Shown piece after piece: positions 27,395-35,975 of a DNA stretch of 64,000 nt. Position 1 is the first letter of the stretch. Every line of letters begins with the position of its first letter. Both the position numbers and the translations under genes were made by a program. The notes under the pieces are model-generated. The model was not told the DNA's origin. It saw only the letters and a list, made by a program, of their open reading frames with translations, and made no database searches. The DNA comes from Leptospira bourretii (GTDB taxonomy: Bacteria > Spirochaetota > Leptospiria > Leptospirales > Leptospiraceae): contig NZ_RQFW01000024.1 in NCBI RefSeq assembly GCF_004770145.1, forward strand, positions 62,001 to 126,000, in the 5' to 3' direction.

Positions 27395-30300
27395 CTTTTG
27401 CCTCAACTCTAACTTGCGGCTTTAATTCATAAAATTCTGATCTTCCCAAATAAGTAGATTCTTCTGAACCTTCCAAATTTTTTTTAATCCTTTCATTTAT
27501 TTCTTTCCTTGGCAATTTTAGCTCAAAAAACTTCTTTCTTAGTTTTTCACTTAGAATCTTATCAGATTCTGATCTTATCCACCGATTATCAATTCCCTTC
27601 CCACCCCTTGATTCTGCAATTTGATATTCAAAAATTCCTAAGTCCTGATTAAATCGTTTGTCTGTAATCATATACACATGGTCTGATTTTACTGCTGAGA
27701 TATTGCTATCAGGTAAATTTTCATTTGCCCGAGTGATTCCAATCAGTCCCACACTCAGTTCTTTTGCTTGAAAATTGGTTTTGTGGTTTGTCAAGTCCTG
27801 GCTTGTGGTAATACGATCGGACACCAATGTCATAAAGTTAGATGCTTGGCGCAAGTATTCCACCCCGTTATAATGTGCATTTCGATTGCCATATTCTAAA
27901 TCCATATTTTTCGTTTCATCTGGCATTTGGTATAGCTCCGTGTTTAAGTTCGCAAAACTCCCATTAGCGGTAATCCCCGAAGCATTTAAGACCGCTCCAA
28001 TAAAACGGATACAATCAAGTCCGTCCACGGCGCGAAATCCATTTGCATCTACAGGATTTACTGCAGATACATCTTTTTTTCCATCAATTATTTTATATTG
28101 GTCATAAGAGATTTTCCCTTTCAGAGATTTCCCTAATAACTTTGCCACATTCACGGCATGTTCAGTGACAAGTTCTTTCGTAGAGAGATCTACATTTTGG
28201 GAAGCTTCTGAAATTTCTTTTCCCAATCGTTTTAAATAGGCGGCATTGGTTTCTTTTTTTGTATCATGATTCAGATTAATTCGTGCCAATGCCTCTGTTG
28301 AAGAGACTAAGTTCGTCGCTTCTGGGTTAAGTGGATACAATGAACTACCTTCTCGTAATCGAATGTATTCCTTTAATTCTTTTTCAACTTTGGCGGGAAT
28401 TGGAACGTCTTTATCTCCCCTAAGTTTTTTTAACTTTGCTTCAATTTCTGTTGTATCTGCTCCAGCTTTACGTAATTCATAAAGTTTTTTTTCCGTATCG
28501 ATACGACTATCTTTGGAATAATCGTCGATGATACTTGCTTCGATCTTTTTAATCTGTTCACTTTGAGTTTTTTGTTTCACATCTGGGTCAAGATTATTTT
28601 TGTTATTGGTATTTTTTTCTATGGTAAATCCATCAGCAAATCTTGATACAACCTCCCCAAAACGAAGGATCCCACTCTTAAATGGATTTGTTAAATTTCC
28701 TAAAATAGAATTTTCTGAAGAAGCTTCGATGGACAAAGATCCAGAATCAGAACCAACAGCAATAGAATTACTAAGACCACCACCAAAACGATTTCGCAAA
28801 CCCAATCCTAACCCAATTCCGCTTAGTAATAAAGTTCCCATAGTACCTGCTGCCGTTGCAAAGTCAGTAAATGGATCCGAATCATTATCTTGTAACAATG
28901 CAGTTGCCCCATCACCAGAATCGCTAAGATCCTGGGCTGCATTGATATTCTGTTCGGCAAAATTCATTTCCGACATTTCAAATCCATCATCGGAGTTCGT
29001 CCCCAAAATAATGCCTTGTAACTCTGATGAGGTGGAGATTCCATTTTTATCAACCGAAGATTTCAAACCTAGTTTCGAAATGGGATCTGTATACCCAATA
29101 CTACCACTAAACCCACCTCCATTAAGATCATACATCATAGAATAATTCCAGTCTGTCCGAGGTCCTTTTCCGGTAGGATTATAATTAAATCCAATATTGG
29201 CAGCACCGTTTGTTGTCAAATCTGCGGTCAATTGTACCCCTCCACCTAATGACTTAGAAGCTTGTAAGGAGGTATTTCCATTTTCAGAAAAACTCAAACT
29301 TAGATTACTAATCGCATTTCCAATTCCTAAAGATCCTCCCCAACCGTTTTTATCTGAATAAGTAACACCAACTCCGGGAACCATTCCCTTAAAATATCCA
29401 GATTGGAATTTCCCCATCCCTTGAGAAATTCCTCCTAATACACCATTGGCAAATCCTGCCAATGCTCCCTTGGGACCTTCGTGGCTACCTGCAATGGTCT
29501 GTAGGAATGTAGAAGCAACTGCTTGTCCAATTCGAGTTGTTGCGGGCAACAATCCATTGCTAAGAGTACTAACAGCCTTTCCGATGGATGAAAGTGCCGA
29601 ATTAACACCCGTTAGCATACCGCTTGCACCTAGAGTAAGCGCTATAGATGCGGCATTGACAACGGTTTGCCTGACTGCATTTGATCTTGCTTTTTTATCT
29701 GATTTCTGTTTTTGGTAAGAAGAATAGTTGGAATTGACGATTTGGCCGATGACACTCTCATCCATTCCCAATGATTTTGCTATTTCTTTCGCAAGTGCTT
29801 TTTTCCCAAGTTCTTCGACAACTGCCTTCGAATCTCGAAGATTTAGATAACTGCTTTGGTGTTTAGTCCAACCTGCCTGCATACCCATAGCCTGTAAGGC
29901 ATAACCAAAACTATTATTACTAGAAGTATTACTGTTTAAATTTCCGGCATTGATGATTCCATTCGTATCTTCCAGAATGGATTGAATTTCATCCTCTGGA
30001 ATCCCGCAAGCTACTATGGCTGTTTTTAACATCCCTCCAAATGCCCCGACAACCTGTGAGCCTATATCAAAAATTGGATTTTTTGCCATAGCCTTATTTG
30101 CTTTTTTTGCCTTCTGTTGACCATACTTATCGCCTAACATTTTTGAGATCGCCTCTGTAGGTATCCCTGTACTTTGCGAAACCGCCATAGAAATACCATT
30201 TTGGATTAACATTTGTTCATTGGCTTTAATTTCCTCTAAACGTTTATCTGTTCCAGCTATTTGATCATTCAGTTTGTCATACTGCCTCTCTCCGATCGCT

Positions 30301-33272
30301 AACTTTGTCATTGCCATAACGGGTGCTTGCGTTATATTTAAAGTAACGGTTGAAAGACCTAATGTTGCTATGTCGGCGACTTTCAAAGTAGTAGAAACTG
30401 TTTTCGCTACAATTTTTTCAATGGCTTGGACTGGATTTTTTACAGAGATATACTGGTCACGTGATTTGATTTTTCTTGCATTCCTCCTACCCTGCATAAA
30501 ATCAACCATCATCGATGCGATCTGAATATCTGATTCACTACCACCCGTCGCAGTAACCCAGGCCTTCGCTATCTCGTTGTTAACTGCTGAATCTAACTTC
30601 CCTTTCAGAGATGCTCTCATACCAGAGGCTCCTCCGGTAAAATATGCAACAGCCAATTCTTGCACCAAAGAATCTGCATTTTCTTGAGATTCTTTTCTAA
30701 TCTGAAACAAATCCTTATTTCGATTATTCTTTTCTTGAATAGAATTCATATTTGAGTGAATGGAATGTTTATCTCTTTGGAGTGAGTTTGCTAAAAACGA
30801 TTGCGCAGTATCTGCTTTCTTCTGAAAAAGTGTAGCCCAATCCTCATCACTCCATGTTGTAAAAAAACTATTCCCATTTGGAACATTGAGTTTCCCTATG
30901 GAACTTAACTGAATCTGGCGAACTTCTTCAGTTTTCCCTGCATTGTACTGGCCTTCCGCATTTTTTCCAGCCAGTAAACCATTATAAATTTCTTTTTTTA
31001 GAGTAAGGACACCATTTTTGTCGTCGATGGTCACATCGTATTCTTTCTTTAATAAGTTTTTGCATATATCTGCATTTGGATTTTCATAACAAGAGCCAAA
31101 CCGATTCTGTTCTGCCTCTGTCAGTTGCGACGAATCATAGTTACCAAGCAATATTCTTTCTTCTTTTGTCAACTCACGACCACCTAACAATTCCCATTGA
31201 ATTGAATAGGACATTTGATTAATTAGTTTTTTTTGTTCTGAACTTTGAATCTGTTCTAAGTCACGATTCATTTGCAAGAAGGAAGCATATTGACCCACGC
31301 CTGTAATGGTTTTATGGAATTCTTGTAATAATCCATTCCCACCGATTTGGATTCCTTCTATGGATTCTCCAAAATTTGCTAAGGACTGAAATTCCATTAC
31401 ATTCGCCAAAGAAAATTCTTCTTTTTTAAGATTTGGTTTCCATGCAGATATAGAGGGCGTAGGATTCGCTTTCAATTCACCTGCTTCGTATAACTCTGCC
31501 CAGGATTTTAAGCCGACATGTTTTTCCTCGTCTAAACTTTTTAACCACGTTTCCTTTGAACGTTCAATTTCCAAACGATTGGCTTCTAATTTTGCAGTCG
31601 CTTCAACTAAAAGATTGTTTTTATTTTCTTTCCATTCTTCATAACGATTAGAATATTCTTTTACTTTTGATTCCCAGTGCGAAACAGCAGGCAACAAACT
31701 TGTCTGAAAATGATTCGATTGCCTATCTAACTGAGAATAATTATCTTTCCAATATAAAGAAGATTGAGAGGAATTTTCATCATACATTTCATACAAAAGA
31801 AAATAAGCAATGGCTCCCATTTGAAAATTAAATCTTCCTGATGAAATAACGGAAGCGTGCCGATCAGCCACCCAATAACCATATTTTTTTTTGCCGTCTA
31901 ACAACAAATTTCCGTTCGTATGAAACGCTTCCGCAAAGGGGACGTAAAAATCGCCTATTTTTTCGTTATTAATGAAATGAAAAGCATCCGTATACAAATT
32001 TGCTGAAACTAAAGATTGTACATGTCTACCACTGCCTAACTTATTATTAATGATAGATATAAGCCTTCCATAATCCTCATGATGAATCGATTGGAATATC
32101 CCTTGCATTTCTAAATCATAAATTCCAGAGAATGTACCGATTTCCCCAAAACCACCTGCCAACCAATTTTCATATTTATAATCAGCGGACAACTCATGGT
32201 AAGTTTGATTGCGAAGCCTCCATTCAGCTCCTGACAAATCAAAATTTGATTTTGATTGATTTAGCTGAATTTGAAATCCTGTTTGGTATGTGTAAATTTG
32301 GTCTTTAAAAATAGTATATTCTGAAAATGCCTTACTTGATTCACCCGATAAGAATTCTTTCATTTGTGTGGAAATAGATGTTAAAATAGAATCTGGATCA
32401 ATTTCGGACTGGTTTAACTGAAGGGAAAGATCCCCAATAAACCTCGAAAATAACCTACCGGCTTCGTTATAAGTTCCATCATAATTTTTATATTGGCAAC
32501 CTGTGGATACAGAACAAGAAGCGTCCAAACCAGTTTTTAGTTGGGAGACAATTTCGCGTAAAGCTACTTTAACCGTATCCTTATATGAATTAATTGCATT
32601 TAGATTTTCGGAAAATTGGTTTTCTGTATTGGCCAAAGATTGCACATAGGATTGGTAATCGTTTTCAAGTTGTGAAATTGAATTTGCAAAGGAATCTAAT
32701 CCTTCTTGCCTTGTTTGGTCCCATTGGAACTCCCACTCTTTTGCCGATTCTAAAATTTGATTTCTATTTTCCGCGATCGCCCGTTCCTCTGAAGTAAAAT
32801 CCTCATACAAGGCTTCTTGTCCAATTCGAGTGAAATACAAAACATCTATTTTACCAGTTTCTAATTTCTCTAAAAAAACATTCCGATTATCAAAATAATC
32901 ATCAAGCAAGTCCCTTTCCCATGCAGAATAGAAAACCGAAATTTCTGAAACTAGAGACCTCCTTCTTTCATCAAGATAACCCTCGTTAGAAACAAAGCTG
33001 TCTTCTCCTTTTTCTTCTGAGAGTATTTGTTCAATGATTCGATTTGCATTTTCTTCCCACTCCCCCATCGACAAATACAAAACTTCATGAACTTTTGATT
33101 CCCATTCATCGAGTGAATTGGAAAAGTATACATTTCCATAAAATTCAGAATATGCGGAAGATTGGTAAGTTGGCGGACTCCAAGATTCTAAAATGGATTG
33201 CCCAACAACTGCATACGTAAAACAGAAAAAACTCGTTAAAACAAAAAAGCGAAAAGAGGATTTTGAATTCAT
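27384..33272 (-). CDS. Giant secreted protein (1962 aa) with NlpC/P60-like C-terminal domain
   Basis: An N-terminal signal peptide (about residues 1-25, ending VVGQS) is followed by ~900 residues of helical, coiled-coil-prone sequence. A hydrophobic alanine/glycine-rich zone comes next (about 1180-1300). Then comes a beta-rich, Gly/Asn/Ser repeat-like zone (about 1305-1420) and a strongly hydrophobic stretch near 1470-1495. The architecture matches my memory of a large Leptospira-specific family (TIGR04388); unverified. The last ~230 residues contain GLDCIRFIGAVLNASG (C1754) and SDHVYMI (H1865), then AESRGGKG, in the order expected for an NlpC/P60-type Cys-His peptidase. The ATG has GAGG upstream. 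It follows the second RND gene by 24 bp, suggesting it is cargo or partner of that exporter. Confidence 0.85.
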   Translation of the reverse strand: MNSKSSFRFFVLTSFFCFTYAVVGQSILESWSPPTYQSSAYSEFYGNVYFSNSLDEWESKVHEVLYLSMGEWEENANRIIEQILSEEKGEDSFVSNEGYLDERRRSLVSEISVFYSAWERDLLDDYFDNRNVFLEKLETGKIDVLYFTRIGQEALYEDFTSEERAIAENRNQILESAKEWEFQWDQTRQEGLDSFANSISQLENDYQSYVQSLANTENQFSENLNAINSYKDTVKVALREIVSQLKTGLDASCSVSTGCQYKNYDGTYNEAGRLFSRFIGDLSLQLNQSEIDPDSILTSISTQMKEFLSGESSKAFSEYTIFKDQIYTYQTGFQIQLNQSKSNFDLSGAEWRLRNQTYHELSADYKYENWLAGGFGEIGTFSGIYDLEMQGIFQSIHHEDYGRLISIINNKLGSGRHVQSLVSANLYTDAFHFINNEKIGDFYVPFAEAFHTNGNLLLDGKKKYGYWVADRHASVISSGRFNFQMGAIAYFLLYEMYDENSSQSSLYWKDNYSQLDRQSNHFQTSLLPAVSHWESKVKEYSNRYEEWKENKNNLLVEATAKLEANRLEIERSKETWLKSLDEEKHVGLKSWAELYEAGELKANPTPSISAWKPNLKKEEFSLANVMEFQSLANFGESIEGIQIGGNGLLQEFHKTITGVGQYASFLQMNRDLEQIQSSEQKKLINQMSYSIQWELLGGRELTKEERILLGNYDSSQLTEAEQNRFGSCYENPNADICKNLLKKEYDVTIDDKNGVLTLKKEIYNGLLAGKNAEGQYNAGKTEEVRQIQLSSIGKLNVPNGNSFFTTWSDEDWATLFQKKADTAQSFLANSLQRDKHSIHSNMNSIQEKNNRNKDLFQIRKESQENADSLVQELAVAYFTGGASGMRASLKGKLDSAVNNEIAKAWVTATGGSESDIQIASMMVDFMQGRRNARKIKSRDQYISVKNPVQAIEKIVAKTVSTTLKVADIATLGLSTVTLNITQAPVMAMTKLAIGERQYDKLNDQIAGTDKRLEEIKANEQMLIQNGISMAVSQSTGIPTEAISKMLGDKYGQQKAKKANKAMAKNPIFDIGSQVVGAFGGMLKTAIVACGIPEDEIQSILEDTNGIINAGNLNSNTSSNNSFGYALQAMGMQAGWTKHQSSYLNLRDSKAVVEELGKKALAKEIAKSLGMDESVIGQIVNSNYSSYQKQKSDKKARSNAVRQTVVNAASIALTLGASGMLTGVNSALSSIGKAVSTLSNGLLPATTRIGQAVASTFLQTIAGSHEGPKGALAGFANGVLGGISQGMGKFQSGYFKGMVPGVGVTYSDKNGWGGSLGIGNAISNLSLSFSENGNTSLQASKSLGGGVQLTADLTTNGAANIGFNYNPTGKGPRTDWNYSMMYDLNGGGFSGSIGYTDPISKLGLKSSVDKNGISTSSELQGIILGTNSDDGFEMSEMNFAEQNINAAQDLSDSGDGATALLQDNDSDPFTDFATAAGTMGTLLLSGIGLGLGLRNRFGGGLSNSIAVGSDSGSLSIEASSENSILGNLTNPFKSGILRFGEVVSRFADGFTIEKNTNNKNNLDPDVKQKTQSEQIKKIEASIIDDYSKDSRIDTEKKLYELRKAGADTTEIEAKLKKLRGDKDVPIPAKVEKELKEYIRLREGSSLYPLNPEATNLVSSTEALARINLNHDTKKETNAAYLKRLGKEISEASQNVDLSTKELVTEHAVNVAKLLGKSLKGKISYDQYKIIDGKKDVSAVNPVDANGFRAVDGLDCIRFIGAVLNASGITANGSFANLNTELYQMPDETKNMDLEYGNRNAHYNGVEYLRQASNFMTLVSDRITTSQDLTNHKTNFQAKELSVGLIGITRANENLPDSNISAVKSDHVYMITDKRFNQDLGIFEYQIAESRGGKGIDNRWIRSESDKILSEKLRKKFFELKLPRKEINERIKKNLEGSEESTYLGRSEFYELKPQVRVEAKDEA

Positions 33273-33296
33273 AGAGAACCTCAGCTCTCTTAGGTA

Positions 33297-35975
33297 TCAA
33301 AGGATGAGTTTGGTTTTCATTATTTTCCATTTTTTTAACATTTTAAGATAGAGAAGAAAAAAAATTGAGATAAGAAGAAATCCCCCCATAAAAAACTTTC
33401 CACCTAACCCCGGAAGTAAATACGAAAAACCAAACAAAAGGGAAAATGGAATCAAAAGACTCGCATGTAATGAAGAGCGACGGATCCACAAAAGCAAAAA
33501 AAACAAAAATGAAAGGACAGTTCCAAATAGAAAATAATCACCACCTAATAATGATGTATTGATTCGCCATAGAAACATAAAACAAATACAGGGGATCAGC
33601 CAGAATGTTTTGTATTTATTTCGATATAAAAACAAAACTGAAAGCAGAAGAAGAAAAACAGGTCTATATTTTGGTAATGATTCTTTTGTAGGTAGAGTTT
33701 CCGACAACCTAACGATATCATTTCCCAAAAGTTTTCGAATTTTAGATTCTAAATCTTCCCAATGAATGGATTTTCCTTTTACCAATATTTCTAAACTTGT
33801 TTCGCCATTTTTACGGTAGATCCGACCTTGCGTTTTTAGTGTTTTATAATTTGTAAACGTTTCCGTAAAGATAGGAATTCCCGATGACATTTTGATTGGC
33901 TTTTGTGGATAACGATCCAATTGATTGTCAGGTTTTACTAAAAATCGAATATCCGTATTCTTTTTTTCTAAAATCATTTTCCCAACAATGGATGATTGTA
34001 ATTCCAATGACCTTTCTTTGATTAAATCATTTAAATCAAAACCTAACAAGTTTCTATACCTTGTGGGAGAATGGAGATCCCAACCTTCTGTTGAAGGCTG
34101 AAAACACAAAACAACCTCTTCAATTTCTTTTTTGGTTCGCAACCAAGGGATGATGGAAAATATCTTTTTCTCTAAAATTTCCGTATTGGCATTGGAAAAA
34201 CGAATTTTACGATCTGAATTTGATTCTGACTCTCCTAACAAATGGAAGTACCCTGATTCTGTTGGAAGATTTTTAAAACCATTTTTCTCACCTAACTCAT
34301 TTAAACGAAAATAAAATATGGCGCTCGAAGGATTTTGTTTTAGAATCAAAAGATCCGTAATATTTCTTGATAGTATCTCATTTTCGACTTGTTTGGTGAT
34401 TCGAATGGATTCATGTTCTGGCAAAGATGTAGGGAATTCTAATCTACCAATTTGGACTGTCCCATACGAAGATGTGACCGGCACAATTTCTAAACTCGAA
34501 CCAAAAGAAAACAATATACCAATGATAAGGAATAGACCAACGAAAAATACTCTGGTTTTTTTTTGTGAATCTTGATTCTCCCAGAAATTCCATTGTTTAT
34601 ATGAGAAATATTTGTTCTTCGAGAGCAAAGGAAAAGACGGAATTGATTTTTTTGAAAAGGACAGAAAGAGATGTTTCAAAAAAGGAACAAATAATAAAAA
34701 ATAAAGATGAACCAAAGAAATGATTCCTAAGATTTTAGGGATCCAATGCAAAAGAACAAAAGTCCAAAGAATCAAAACCGATACAAAATTAGAGAGAGTC
34801 CATTTCCCCAACCTTCTGACTGGAAATAAAACCAAAAAGTATTTCCAAACTAAAAATTGGAATAATGTAGACCGTCCAATTGAAAAAGAAAAAACAGAAG
34901 ATAACCCTAAAAATAGAAGAGAAGCAATATAAAAAGATAATAAACGATATAAAATTGTTTTGATTTCAATCCGAAAAAAAACAGGAGATAGAAGTAAAAG
35001 CAGATCCAATAAAAAAAATAGATCGATGAACCGTGACAAATCATAAAAAAAATCTTGGTAACTTGTATATAACAAAATCCAATGTTTATCATTCGATAAT
35101 AAAGAGGTTAACTCTCTTGTTATATGATACAAAGAAGTTCCATTCTTTGCGTTAATCAATATCGTTTCTGATTGTAATCCGTTAATTCTTGTTCCATGAT
35201 GAGATTTTTTTTCTCTCAAGGATACGGTGCCGAAAGAAGAAACCAAAAGACCTTCTCCAAACCGAGAAGGAATCCCAAAGTTTGACCAATCTTTTGGGTT
35301 TAGAGGGAAATCCTTTTGGAACCACAAACCCTGTTCTAAATCATAATGAAATCCAAAGTTGTAATTTCGAATGGCATCAAACAGAACGGACAAAGAGGGA
35401 AACTCAAAACTTTGTACCCTGTCCCCTTGTATCTCCAAAACCACTTCTTTTTCAGAACCTGGATGATGGACAAATGATGAAACACCAGCGATATTTCGAA
35501 TGTGACTTTCCAAACCATGGCGACTGTGATCAGAGCCTTTTGAAATCTTTTGCAAAATAACAATAAACTGATCTTCTAATTTTCTTATTTGAATCTTCGG
35601 CGAAAGTGAATCTGTAGGAAATCTTTGTCTTTGCAAAAGATATTCATTTCGAATCGTAGAAATAATATCTTCATTTTTTATATCTTCTTCTAATTCCAAA
35701 TGGATTTGAGAACTTCCTCGTTCTGAGATTGATTCAATTTCTTTGTAACCAGAAATCCCTTTTAAAATTTGTTCCCAAGGTTTTGTGATTTTTTCTTCCA
35801 CTTGCGATGCCGTTTTACCGGGCCATTGGACAGTAATTTGAACGGATTTCGAAACCTGCAAAAAGGATTCTTCACCTAACAATAAGTCGCCTATTTGCAA
35901 AACAGATAACAAACTTAAAAATAATACTAAGGTCAAAATTCGATATCGGTAGTATTGAATTAAATTCCCCGTCAT
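33297..35975 (-). CDS. RND-family protein lacking an obvious proton relay (892 aa)
   Basis: The N-terminal half has RND porter-domain character (QITVQWPGKTASQVEEKITKPWE, GVSSFVHHPGSEKEV), and hydrophobic helices recur near residues 310-440, 460-480 and 750-885. It is shorter than usual (RND pumps are ~1030-1050 aa). The segment that should hold the helix-4 Gly-x3-Asp-Asp motif (SSVFSFSIGRSTLFQFLVWK) contains no acidic residue. This suggests a non-energised partner of the RND protein encoded just upstream, with which it overlaps by 4 bp. Inner membrane. Confidence 0.72.
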   Translation of the reverse strand: MTGNLIQYYRYRILTLVLFLSLLSVLQIGDLLLGEESFLQVSKSVQITVQWPGKTASQVEEKITKPWEQILKGISGYKEIESISERGSSQIHLELEEDIKNEDIISTIRNEYLLQRQRFPTDSLSPKIQIRKLEDQFIVILQKISKGSDHSRHGLESHIRNIAGVSSFVHHPGSEKEVVLEIQGDRVQSFEFPSLSVLFDAIRNYNFGFHYDLEQGLWFQKDFPLNPKDWSNFGIPSRFGEGLLVSSFGTVSLREKKSHHGTRINGLQSETILINAKNGTSLYHITRELTSLLSNDKHWILLYTSYQDFFYDLSRFIDLFFLLDLLLLLSPVFFRIEIKTILYRLLSFYIASLLFLGLSSVFSFSIGRSTLFQFLVWKYFLVLFPVRRLGKWTLSNFVSVLILWTFVLLHWIPKILGIISLVHLYFLLFVPFLKHLFLSFSKKSIPSFPLLSKNKYFSYKQWNFWENQDSQKKTRVFFVGLFLIIGILFSFGSSLEIVPVTSSYGTVQIGRLEFPTSLPEHESIRITKQVENEILSRNITDLLILKQNPSSAIFYFRLNELGEKNGFKNLPTESGYFHLLGESESNSDRKIRFSNANTEILEKKIFSIIPWLRTKKEIEEVVLCFQPSTEGWDLHSPTRYRNLLGFDLNDLIKERSLELQSSIVGKMILEKKNTDIRFLVKPDNQLDRYPQKPIKMSSGIPIFTETFTNYKTLKTQGRIYRKNGETSLEILVKGKSIHWEDLESKIRKLLGNDIVRLSETLPTKESLPKYRPVFLLLLSVLFLYRNKYKTFWLIPCICFMFLWRINTSLLGGDYFLFGTVLSFLFFLLLWIRRSSLHASLLIPFSLLFGFSYLLPGLGGKFFMGGFLLISIFFLLYLKMLKKWKIMKTKLIL

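Noticed and set aside
28600..29145. Long plus-strand frame (181 codons) inside the giant gene
   Set aside because: Antisense to a well-supported coding region; its Pro/Ser-rich composition is typical of a shadow frame.
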